Shown piece after piece: positions 1-5,984 of a stretch of DNA of 8,776 bases. The number at the start of each line of letters is the position of its first letter. Positions within the stretch are counted from its first letter, which is position 1. The stretch is from assembly GCA_009469665.1 (NCBI GenBank), contig SSTB01000084.1:1-8776 (forward strand), written 5' to 3'. A model generated the notes under the pieces. It did not search any database. It had not been told where the DNA came from and was given only the letters and a program-made list of their open reading frames with translations. The stretch is from Azonexaceae bacterium. Lineage in GTDB: Bacteria; Pseudomonadota; Gammaproteobacteria; Burkholderiales; Rhodocyclaceae. The position numbers and the translations under genes were made by a program.

Positions 1-199
1 CCATCCCCGGATCGGGCCGGCGATACGCGCCTGGCGCGACCACCGGGCCATCCCGCGGGTGGCCAAGATCGCCGCCACGGGGATGCTCTGCATCAGCGCC
101 GTGGGCGGTGCCTTGACCCTGCCGGGTGCCTGGGCCTGGGTGCCCGGCGTCATCGGTGCGGGGGTACTGGCCTGGATGTGGTCGCGGCCCGCCGCGTAG
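1..199 (+). CDS. DUF454/YbaN-like inner-membrane protein, 3' end only
   Basis: The open frame enters from the left edge (first full codon at 2) and stops at TAG 197–199, leaving 65 C-terminal residues. The stretch HPRIGPAIRAWRDHRAIPR followed by VAKIAA matches my recollection of the DUF454 (YbaN) family, where an HPxxGPxxxxWxxHRxIxxxAK segment precedes two closely spaced hydrophobic helices. Here the hydrophobic segments are roughly residues 24–41 and 44–60 of the fragment, and the protein ends in a short basic/Ala tail. Family members are about 120–130 residues long, so roughly half is missing to the left. They are small inner-membrane proteins without an established biochemical role. The assignment rests on motif memory and helix layout only. 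Confidence 0.75.
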   Translation, partial: HPRIGPAIRAWRDHRAIPRVAKIAATGMLCISAVGGALTLPGAWAWVPGVIGAGVLAWMWSRPAA

Positions 200-224
200 G
201 GGCTGGAGGGGCGGTGTGCGGTTA

Positions 225-462
225 AACCTGGAAACCTCAGTTGATCGCTTGCCAATGCCAGGAATCCTCTGTGCCCCGGACCTCCGGGCCACTTCGAATC
301 GCTCACCCTGAGGGTGACAGCGCTACGAGCCCGCTGGCGCATCCGGGCGGGCGCCTGGCTTTGTCGTTTCTCCTTGCAGGCATGAGCCTGCCGCGTCGTC
401 ACTTCGCGCCAGACACCCGCCCGAATGCACCATCGGGCTCGTCCAACTGAGGTTTCCAGGTT
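225..462. repeat. MITE-like element with perfect 19-bp terminal inverted repeats
   Basis: AACCTGGAAACCTCAGTTG at 225–243 is the exact reverse complement of 444–462, bounding a 238-bp non-coding block. Inside there are more hairpins: 275–280/283–288 (6 bp, 2-nt loop), 303–309/311–317 (7 bp, 1-nt centre), 336–340/351–355 (5 bp), 377–381/386–390 (5 bp) and a 9-bp pair 325–333/434–442. Short frames across it have no protein-like composition. I see no clear target-site duplication: the bases outside the two ends do not match. Size, terminal repeats and lack of a gene suit a miniature inverted-repeat element mobilised in trans; a structured RNA or an old intergenic repeat family is the alternative. 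This block accounts for most of the 320-base gene-free stretch at 200–519. Confidence 0.65.
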
Positions 463-489
463 GAATCACCGGGGGCGCGGCCTTAGCAT
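461..489 (+). promoter_or_regulatory. Candidate sigma70 promoter of the GST gene
   Basis: TTGAAT (461–466) and TAGCAT (484–489) are separated by exactly 17 bases, each matching four of six consensus positions. The predicted transcript would start near 496, leaving a leader of about 24 bases before the ATG at 520. The first two bases of the –35 box lie inside the right terminal repeat of the MITE-like element. This is a pattern match only. Confidence 0.35.
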
Positions 490-519
490 GGCGGTTGTCC
501 ATTCCATGCGGATTGCGCC

Positions 520-1191
520 ATGTTTACCCTCTACATCGGCAACAAGAATTACTCGTCCTGGTCCCTGCGGCCCTGGCTCCTGATGAAGCACTTCGGCGTT
601 CCCTTCGAGGAGCGCATGGTTTCCGTGGCTGGGCGCGATTACAACCCGGGCCTGAAGCCCTTGTCCGGCAATGCCCGGGTGCCCTGCCTGCATGATGATG
701 GCTTCCAGGTCTGGGAATCCATCGCCATCGCGGAGTTTCTTGCCGAGCGCACCCCGGCGATGTGGCCGGCGGATGCCAAGGCTCGGGCAAGGGCGCGCAG
801 CGTCTCGGCGGAGATGCATGCCGGCTTCGCCAAGCTGCGTACCGCCATGCCCATGAACCTCAAGCTGAAGCTCAAGGGCAAGACACCAAGCCCCGAAGTG
901 CAGCGGGACATCGACCGGGTGATCGAAATCTGGACCGAGGCCCGCACGCAGTTCGCCACCGGCGCCGGCCCCTGGCTCTTCGGCGATTTTTCGGTGGCCG
1001 ATGCCATGTACGCCCCCATCGTCTGGCGTCTGCACATCTACAACGTTCCCCTGCCGCCAGTCGCGGCTGCCTACAGTGCGGCCCTCATGGCCCATCCGGC
1101 CATGCAGGAATGGGTCTCGGCTGCGCTGAGAGAAACCGAGGCCCATGCGCACTACGACGAACTGGCGGCGGAGTATGGCGGCCCGCGCTAA
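520..1191 (+). CDS. Glutathione S-transferase family protein
   Basis: The 223-residue product has the two-domain GST layout and the usual family length. The N-terminal thioredoxin-like domain (about 1–80) opens with the strand FTLYIGNKNYSSWSLRPWL; a Ser in the S12-S13-W-S15 cluster sits where many GSTs place the glutathione-activating residue. V54-P55 is the expected cis-proline motif and E66-S67 the glutathione gamma-glutamyl contact. The remainder (about 90–215) is the all-helical C-terminal domain, with WLFGDFSVADAMYAP (about 148–162) matching the conserved N-capping/hydrophobic-staple region. It should be a soluble cytosolic enzyme conjugating glutathione to, or reducing, an unknown electrophile. 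The ATG at 520 begins directly at the first beta strand; only a weak GCGGA stands upstream. The subfamily cannot be fixed by eye. It is followed 56 bases later by an unrelated membrane-protein gene. Confidence 0.9.
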   Translation: MFTLYIGNKNYSSWSLRPWLLMKHFGVPFEERMVSVAGRDYNPGLKPLSGNARVPCLHDDGFQVWESIAIAEFLAERTPAMWPADAKARARARSVSAEMHAGFAKLRTAMPMNLKLKLKGKTPSPEVQRDIDRVIEIWTEARTQFATGAGPWLFGDFSVADAMYAPIVWRLHIYNVPLPPVAAAYSAALMAHPAMQEWVSAALRETEAHAHYDELAAEYGGPR

Positions 1192-1247
1192 ACCGGTCGT
1201 GTGCCGCTGGCCACAAATCGGCGGGCTAACTTGGGAGGGGGCTGATC

Positions 1248-1835
1248 GTGGCCGTCAGTGAAGTCGTCGGGTTCATCCGCGTCGTCCTCGGCTTCGTTGC
1301 TATTGGTAGCCGCTGGGTCGCCTTGCGGGACAGGAATTTCGGCCTTATCGACTGCCTGGTGTGCTGGGTCCTCACCGGCGGTGCGATAGCCCTGGCTCTA
1401 GCCTGCTGGGACGCCTTGTCGGGCCCGGGCGACCCCTACGCCCGCATGGTGCCCTTGATCGCATTGCTGGTACTCCTGCCTATTTGCGCAGGAATGCTTG
1501 TCGTGGCCCTGAGCTTTCTAGTCCTCGGACTGATCCAGCTCAAGTCCGTGCGCCTCACGGTCCTGGGTGGCGCGGCACTTGCGGCCCTGGTGCAGGGCCT
1601 TGGGGGCTGGGGTGCCGTGCGTTCGGATCTCGTGGATCGCAGTGCCACCCGCCTGGACGGGGCCGAATGGGCGTTGGAGTCCGGAGCCGCTACGCGGGAA
1701 GACTGCGAGCGCCGCTCAAAGTCTTCCAGTTTTCGGGAGGGATGTACCGAACAACTGCGCCGCATGGGAAGCGGAAATCCCATGCAGGACCGGGCCCGCG
1801 AGCGATTCGAGCGGGTCGAGCGCGAGCCGGGTTGA
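1248..1835 (+). CDS. Hypothetical membrane protein with charged C-terminal tail
   Basis: I do not recognise this 195-residue protein. The GTG start at 1248 is favoured by a purine-rich ribosome binding site (GGGAGGGG, 1233–1240) seven bases upstream. Hydrophobic segments lie at about residues 32–54, 67–97 and 102–123, with a less certain one at 5–20, so three or four membrane passes are likely. From about 125 the chain becomes hydrophilic and strongly charged, a tail of about 70 residues with two cysteines (C153, C166) that could form a disulfide if the tail is periplasmic. Other long frames over 1361–2232 have arginine/proline-rich shadow composition. The gene is tail-to-tail with the HAD gene that ends at 1884. 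Function unknown. Confidence 0.7.
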   Translation: MAVSEVVGFIRVVLGFVAIGSRWVALRDRNFGLIDCLVCWVLTGGAIALALACWDALSGPGDPYARMVPLIALLVLLPICAGMLVVALSFLVLGLIQLKSVRLTVLGGAALAALVQGLGGWGAVRSDLVDRSATRLDGAEWALESGAATREDCERRSKSSSFREGCTEQLRRMGSGNPMQDRARERFERVEREPG

Positions 1836-1883
1836 GGTGCTCATGCCCGGTCTGGTGCCGGGTCCGAAACTGCCCATGGCCGC

Positions 1884-2420
1884 TCAGTGCAGAACGCCCA
1901 GGGCTGCGAGACTCTCCCGGGTTGCGCCGAGGGAACGATGGTGCAGGCCCAGGCCACCCCGGGCTTGCCAGGCCCGCAGGTTGCGTTCGCTGTTGTCGAT
2001 GAGCAGGGCGCCGGGGGCAGCAAAGAGCGCTTTGGCTTCACCGCCGCTCACCGTGATTACCGGCACCCGGGGGCACAAATGGTGGCGTACCCACGCGCGC
2101 TTGTCGCCCGCAGCGGTGGCCAGGTTTTCCGTTGGCAAGGGGGTAGCGGTGAGAATGGCAAGGGGCAGGGAAACGGCGGCCAGGTCGTGGAAAAACGCCC
2201 GGGCCCCGTCCAGGGGGCGGAGCTGGCGATAGAGCGCGGGGACGGCGCTCAGGCGCTGCCAGACCGAGGCGGGCAAGGGTGACGGGGGCTCGTAACCCAG
2301 TTCGTCGCGGACGAAGCCGTCGAAATCGGCCATGACGCCGTCCAGGTCGAGATAGAGGCGCCGGACGCCCCCGGGGGGGGCGTCCGTCCCTGGCCGGGGA
2401 TCAGGCCTCGGAGAGTTCAC
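1884..2420 (-). CDS. HAD-superfamily hydrolase, 5'-nucleotidase-like
   Basis: With the GTG start at 2420 the product has 178 residues. HAD motif I is LYLDLDGVMADFD, with nucleophile D25 and acid/base D27. Motif II is the Thr run LTAT (T91/T93), a candidate motif III lysine is K107, and motif IV is LLIDNSERN with D142. A single-domain HAD with this DxDGVxADFD opening resembles the NT5C-type 5'(3')-deoxyribonucleotidases, so a phosphomonoesterase acting on a nucleotide is plausible; the substrate is unknown. The GTG lies 20 bases inside the end of nadV and has GGAAG just upstream, which suggests translational coupling. A TTG at 2453 would give a longer form (189 residues). No usable start lies downstream before motif I. 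Its position in the nadV operon suggests a role in nicotinamide nucleotide turnover, which is inference. Confidence 0.85.
   Translation of the reverse strand: MNSPRPDPRPGTDAPPGGVRRLYLDLDGVMADFDGFVRDELGYEPPSPLPASVWQRLSAVPALYRQLRPLDGARAFFHDLAAVSLPLAILTATPLPTENLATAAGDKRAWVRHHLCPRVPVITVSGGEAKALFAAPGALLIDNSERNLRAWQARGGLGLHHRSLGATRESLAALGVLH
2362..2386 (-). other. Strong GC hairpin at the 5' end of the HAD coding region
   Basis: CGGACGCCCCC (2362–2372) and GGGGGCGTCCG (2376–2386) form a perfect 11-bp stem with a 3-base loop. On the minus strand it lies 15 bases after the nadV stop codon and within the first 20 or so codons of the HAD gene. No U-tract follows on that strand, so it is not a classical terminator. 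It could slow ribosomes, attenuate expression of the last gene, or protect the 3' end of the prs-nadV message. Confidence 0.55.
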
Positions 2421-4092
2421 TCGCTTCCACCGGTGCCGGGTTCCAGGAGGCAAGCAGGCGTTGGCGAATCTCGGCCAGATTGGTTTCGAGCAAGAGCTTC
2501 CCGTCGCGGAATATGGGCTTTAGCTCGCCTCCGGCCGCCGCTTGCGGGCTTTGGCGGTCGTGCAGCACGTAGCGTTCGCCGTCCTTCTCCACCCGCAACA
2601 AGCCCCGGGCGGAGCGCTTGGTGCCGGAGTCCGTGACCGGATCCTTGAACAGTTCCCGCGGGCTGCCCTGTACGACGCCGTAGGTGGCCTTCATGGCCCA
2701 GCCGAAGCTGTCCCGGGTGAGGTACTGGTAGGTGTAGGAACCGATGCCGAGTACCACGTTGCTGCTGGCGAAGCCCTTGGCCGCCAGGCGGGACAAAATG
2801 GCCTGGGCCCGCGAGAGGGTGATGGAATCGCCGTAGATGAGGCCCACCCTAGGATTGAGCAGGCGGTAGCCGCGGGCGCTCAGGCTGCCGCCGAAGATGT
2901 CCCACAGGCACTCCACCGCCCCCTTCATCTGGGGGGTGGCGGCCACCGGGGTGGCGTGCACGCCGTTCTCTCCCTCGGGACGCAATTCGAAGAACTGGCC
3001 GTCCAGGCGGGCGTAGGCCCGGCTGCCGCCGCGGCTACGCAGCACTTCCCGCAGCGCCTTCGGGTCCAGGCTTTTCACTTCGAGGGCCTCGCCGGTGAGG
3101 ATGTCCACCGGGTCGCCGCTATCGGGCCGGAAGACCACTTTGGCGTTGCCCAGGGCGTCTGGGCGGCGATTTTCTATGGTCTCCCGAAGGCGTGCCGCGT
3201 AGTCGGTGATGACGCGGAAGAAGTCCCAGGTGTCGGAGACGATGGAGACGATCCCGGCCGGATACACCTCGGTGATGAGACGGCGGAAGGTTTCGATCTC
3301 GTCCTCGCTGCCGCCCATGCACATCACGCTGTGCTCGGTGGCGGGCACCGATCCGCCGATCAGCTCCTGCTCGGCATCGGCCTTGTACCAGTCCTCCAGG
3401 TAGTCGATGGCGGATATGGTGTCCGTGCCGTAGAAGGACAGCAGGTGTCCCGCGCCGGCCTGCATCGCGTCGGCCATGCCGGACATGCCGCGGGCGGAGA
3501 AGTCGTGTCCCTGCCAGGAGACGAATTCCTCAGGCGCACCGGTGAGGCGGGCATAGCCGAGGAGCAGCTTGCGGTACTCGAAGGCGATGGTGGCGGTGGT
3601 GGTGGGCTTCCAAAGCTCGTTGGAGAGTACGGTCTCGATGTAGTTGGTCAGCCAGTAGAAGGCCGGCAGGGTGTTCACCACCGTAAGGGGAGGCACGCCG
3701 ATGTCGACCCGCGACCCCTCGGGCAGGGCGCGGATCTCGATAGGCAGGTAACCCAGTTCCCAGAGCGCCCCGATGTGCTCGACCGGCACGGCACCGGCTC
3801 CAAGGGCTGCGTCCAGGCGGCGTCGATAGCCCTCCACGACCTCGTCCTTGGGGCGCCGGAAAAAGTTGCGCTCCCAGATATCCATGAGAAAGCTCTTGAT
3901 GAAGCCCTGGAGGCCGAACCAGACGATCTTGTTGTCGAACAGTTCGGGAATCACCGGGGCCAGTCGCGCCGAGCGGGGGGTGAAGTTGCTATAGACGAGC
4001 TCGGTCCCCGCCGGGTACTGGAAAATGTGGCCGGTCTTGTAGAAGTCGGCCTGGGTGAGCGGATTGATGCCGATGGGCCTGCGGGTGCTCAT
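2401..4092 (-). CDS. nadV: Nicotinamide phosphoribosyltransferase (NAMPT family)
   Basis: The 563-residue product catalyses nicotinamide + PRPP to NMN + PPi, the first step of one-enzyme nicotinamide salvage. Near the N-terminus PLTQADFYKTGH carries Tyr18 (human Y18, nicotinamide stacking). HDFSARG has F198 (human F193). YGTD has D224 (human D219). GGSVPATEHS has H254, the phosphorylated histidine of the family (human H247). FRPDSGDP has R322 and D324 (human R311/D313). IYGDS has G421-D422 (human G353-D354). Between RPDS and YGDS the chain is nearly 60 residues longer than I recall for human NAMPT, explaining much of the excess over the usual 460–500; similar long bacterial forms exist. The ATG at 4092 follows AGGAGGTC and overlaps the prs stop as ATGA, so the two genes are almost certainly translationally coupled. 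Confidence 0.95.
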   Translation of the reverse strand: MSTRRPIGINPLTQADFYKTGHIFQYPAGTELVYSNFTPRSARLAPVIPELFDNKIVWFGLQGFIKSFLMDIWERNFFRRPKDEVVEGYRRRLDAALGAGAVPVEHIGALWELGYLPIEIRALPEGSRVDIGVPPLTVVNTLPAFYWLTNYIETVLSNELWKPTTTATIAFEYRKLLLGYARLTGAPEEFVSWQGHDFSARGMSGMADAMQAGAGHLLSFYGTDTISAIDYLEDWYKADAEQELIGGSVPATEHSVMCMGGSEDEIETFRRLITEVYPAGIVSIVSDTWDFFRVITDYAARLRETIENRRPDALGNAKVVFRPDSGDPVDILTGEALEVKSLDPKALREVLRSRGGSRAYARLDGQFFELRPEGENGVHATPVAATPQMKGAVECLWDIFGGSLSARGYRLLNPRVGLIYGDSITLSRAQAILSRLAAKGFASSNVVLGIGSYTYQYLTRDSFGWAMKATYGVVQGSPRELFKDPVTDSGTKRSARGLLRVEKDGERYVLHDRQSPQAAAGGELKPIFRDGKLLLETNLAEIRQRLLASWNPAPVEASELSEA

Positions 4093-4931
4093 GATTGACC
4101 TCCTGAGGAAATGACCGTGACGGCGGGATTGCCGGAGGCGGTCCAGTCGCGGGTGGTGAAGATGCCCTGGTAATCCTTGAGCAGGACATCAACGCCCTTG
4201 CTGAAAATACCGTGGGTGACGTAAAGGTAGAGGGGCTGATCGGTGACGCCGCGCAAGGCCCGGGCCAGTTCGATGAAGGTGCGGCCGCCATCGCAAATGT
4301 CGTCCACCACCAGGACGGGCTGGGGCAGCAGGGCGTCGGGCACCGCCACCGCGGTGATCTCGCCGGTCCTCGGGCAGCGTACCTTGTCGGCGTAGGCCAC
4401 ATCCGACAGCGCCAGGCGGCGGGCAAGCCCCGCCACACGTTTGCGACTGCCACCGTCCGGGGCGAGCAGGGTCACGCCGCCGCGGAATTCCGCCCGTGCC
4501 ACGACCCGGGAAAGCGGGACCGAGGCATCGACTACATGCACCCGGTCGAGGAGAGCAGGCACCACGTCGCTGTGGGGATCGAGGATGGTCACCGAGGCGA
4601 AGCCCAGGCCGTTGATGAGGGTGCAGAACACCTTGGCCGCCAGGGCCTCGCCAGGGTTGCACACGCGATCCTGGCGGGCATAGGGCACGTAGGGCAGATC
4701 GAGGCTGATCGGCGCGTTGCCGATCTGGCGGCGCAGGGCGTCGGTGAGCAGCAGCAGGGCCATCACGTCGTCGGAGGAGCGCAGGTCGGCGTTGATGGTC
4801 ACCGCTTCGATATCTTCCGCTGGCAGATCGACCCGGACCTGGACCTCGCCGCCCGGGAAGACAAAAGACTCCGGCCGGCAGGCGATTTCGCGCCGGGAGC
4901 CGCGGCGGGTGCTGATGCAGAGTTCGAACAT
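4089..4931 (-). CDS. prs: Short ribose-phosphate pyrophosphokinase-like protein (PRPP synthetase family)
   Basis: The start is ATG 4931, preceded by AGGAGGT (4937–4943); an upstream frame start at 4961 lacks this. The 280-residue product belongs to the class I PRPP synthetase fold: ATP-site motif PYVPYARQDRV (R86, Q87, D88), DPHS with H120 (the metal/ATP histidine, DLH in E. coli Prs), flexible-loop K183 (ADKVR), and the PRPP-binding loop VLVVDDICDGGRTF (D210, D211, D214). It is some 35 residues shorter than a housekeeping Prs (about 315), ends soon after the THGIF strand, and its loop reads DGGRT where E. coli has DTGGT. It would make PRPP from ribose 5-phosphate and ATP for the adjacent nadV. 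A dedicated, diverged copy beside nadV is known in other bacteria and in phages. Because phage enzymes of this fold can use ADP-ribose instead, the substrate is not certain. Confidence 0.9.
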   Translation of the reverse strand: MFELCISTRRGSRREIACRPESFVFPGGEVQVRVDLPAEDIEAVTINADLRSSDDVMALLLLTDALRRQIGNAPISLDLPYVPYARQDRVCNPGEALAAKVFCTLINGLGFASVTILDPHSDVVPALLDRVHVVDASVPLSRVVARAEFRGGVTLLAPDGGSRKRVAGLARRLALSDVAYADKVRCPRTGEITAVAVPDALLPQPVLVVDDICDGGRTFIELARALRGVTDQPLYLYVTHGIFSKGVDVLLKDYQGIFTTRDWTASGNPAVTVISSGGQS

Positions 4932-4948
4932 GGGGCACCTCCTGTTAG

Positions 4949-5012
4949 TCGCAATATGCAACGAAGTGAGTCAAGTGTAGATCAGTTATTCGCATTATGC
5001 AACTAATTGCGA
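4949..5012. promoter_or_regulatory. Candidate NrtR-type operator: two direct repeats plus an inverted half-site
   Basis: TCGCAATATGCAAC (4949–4962) and TCGCATTATGCAAC (4990–5003) differ at one position and start 41 bases apart, close to four helical turns, so both would face the same side of the DNA. A further half-site, ATTGCGA (5006–5012), is the reverse complement of TCGCAAT and pairs with 4990–4996 as an imperfect palindrome. The repeats bracket the predicted promoter of prs, directly downstream of the gene for an NrtR-like regulator. That this protein is the ligand is inference from neighbourhood. Confidence 0.5.
4974..5002 (-). promoter_or_regulatory. Candidate sigma70 promoter of the prs-nadV-HAD operon
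   Basis: On the minus strand TTGCAT (5002–4997) is followed after 17 bases by TACACT (4979–4974), matching three and four of six consensus positions. Transcription would start near 4967, about 36 bases before the prs start codon. The –35 box lies within one copy of the TCGCAWTATGCAAC repeat; the second copy falls at or just after the predicted start point. That arrangement suits repression. Confidence 0.45.
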
Positions 5013-5073
5013 GGCTCTTTTTTGCGGCAACTGATTGGATTTCGCCATTCCGGCCAGGAGAGAGACGGGAAGC

Positions 5074-5730
5074 TCAGGCAATGCTGCGGTCGAAAAGCTC
5101 CACCGGATGCGCCTCATAGAGTCGGGCGGGGCGGTGGGCACCTCCCTGGGTGTGGGCTTCGGTGGCGACCACGACCCCTTCGTCCTCGATCTTGCGCCGG
5201 AAGGCGGCCTTGTTCAGGGGGTGGCCGACGATGGCTTCGTAGGTGGCCTGCAACTGGCTGAGGGTAAAGCGCTGCGGCAGCAACTGGGTCGGCAGGGTGG
5301 AATATCGGGTCTTGTTGCGCAGGCGCTGCACGGCCGCGGCGACGATGGCGCCATGGTCGAAAGCAAGGCCCGGAAGCGCGTCGACGCCGTGGAAGTGAAA
5401 AACCCCCTCCCGGGCCTCGTTCAGCGACGCCTCGGGGACCAGGGCCACGAAGGCGATGGCCACCGACCAGGCGCGAGGATCTCGCCCGGGCCCGGAAAAC
5501 ACCCCGAGTTGCTCGATATAGCGCGGCCGGAAACCTGTCTTGTCGAGCAGCACACGCAGAATCGCAGCTTCCGCCGAGGGGTCCGAGTCGGCATGAACGA
5601 AACCCCCCGGTAGGGCGAGCAGCCCTCGGAACGGCTCGGCAGGTCGGCGATGGAGGGCCACCTGCAATCCGCCTTCGCGCAAGGTGAGCAGGACGGCATC
5701 GACGGTGACGAGGGGCTGAATGTGTTCCAT
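5074..5730 (-). CDS. nrtR: NrtR-type Nudix-related transcriptional regulator of NAD metabolism
   Basis: The 218-residue product has an N-terminal Nudix-like domain (about 1–140) and a C-terminal winged-helix domain (about 145–218), the NrtR layout and length. The Nudix region begins VTVDAVLLTL and contains RRPAEPFRGLLALPGGFV. Its catalytic box (about 42–66) is degenerate: RVLLDKTG stands where hydrolases have REUxEExG, so catalysis is probably lost, as usual in NrtR. The end (LPQRFTLSQLQATYEAI, then NKAAFRRKI) is the typical DNA-binding wing. Family members repress NAD biosynthesis or salvage genes and sense ADP-ribose or related NAD metabolites. ATG 5730 is chosen because MEHIQPLVTVDAVLL matches the usual start; a TTG at 5790 would add 20 unlikely residues. 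It precedes prs by 142 bases on the same strand, which fits local control of prs-nadV. Confidence 0.9.
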   Translation of the reverse strand: MEHIQPLVTVDAVLLTLREGGLQVALHRRPAEPFRGLLALPGGFVHADSDPSAEAAILRVLLDKTGFRPRYIEQLGVFSGPGRDPRAWSVAIAFVALVPEASLNEAREGVFHFHGVDALPGLAFDHGAIVAAAVQRLRNKTRYSTLPTQLLPQRFTLSQLQATYEAIVGHPLNKAAFRRKIEDEGVVVATEAHTQGGAHRPARLYEAHPVELFDRSIA

Positions 5731-5761
5731 GGAAATGGGCTGGATAGGGCGCGGTGTTCGG

Positions 5762-5790
5762 ATTCTCTCCGCAGCCGGGTTCCGGATCAA
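5762..5790 (-). promoter_or_regulatory. Candidate promoter of nrtR
   Basis: On the minus strand TTGATC (5790–5785) and GAGAAT (5767–5762) are 17 bases apart, each matching four of six consensus positions, with a predicted start near 5755, about 25 bases before the ATG at 5730. I see no copy of the TCGCAWTATGCAAC repeat here, so autoregulation is not evident. Confidence 0.3.
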
Positions 5791-5970
5791 GGCCGCCTGC
5801 GCTGGAAACTGAGCGTGGTCCGCAACGGTCGAGAACGCCCGGACGGAAGACTTCTCCCTGCTCTCGGAACCGTGGCCGGAAATTTGACAGCGCGACGCCT
5901 CGCTGCAGGAGGAAAGCCATCGGGGCTTCTCATTGCTTCATACTTCCCGGTTCATCACGCTTCTATCGAA

Positions 5971-5984
5971 GGAGGTCGGCCATA
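5971..5984 (+). promoter_or_regulatory. Shine-Dalgarno GGAGG followed by ATA in place of a start codon
   Basis: AAGGAGGT (5969–5976) has its GGAGG core six bases before ATA 5982–5984, ideal initiation spacing, in frame with the membrane protein that ends at 6530. A second strong site, AGGAGG (5907–5912), stands six bases before ATC 5919–5921 in the same frame. No ATG, GTG or TTG lies near either. This decides the start chosen for the next gene. Confidence 0.55.

Noticed and set aside
126..450. Short plus-strand frames between the DUF454 gene and GST
   Set aside because: They lie over the DUF454 end and the inverted-repeat element, lack ribosome binding sites, and have low-complexity translations.
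466..1152. Minus-strand open frame opposite the GST gene
   Set aside because: It is antisense to a clear GST with conserved motifs, and its own translation has no recognisable domain.
1846..1862. Small hairpin between the converging genes as a bidirectional terminator
   Set aside because: It has only a 5-bp stem with a 7-base loop and no T-tract on either strand.
2542..4098. Long plus-strand open frame (518 codons) across nadV
   Set aside because: It is antisense to a strongly recognisable NAMPT, and its Gly/Val/His-rich composition is the usual shadow of a GC-rich gene.
4932..4961. Earlier start for the Prs-like protein at 4961
   Set aside because: The ATG at 4931 has AGGAGGT at proper spacing; the longer start would translate through that site.
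5884..5912. Perfect TTGACA at 5884–5889 as a promoter for the membrane gene at 5982
   Set aside because: No acceptable –10 lies 15–19 bases downstream; that position is occupied by AGGAGG.
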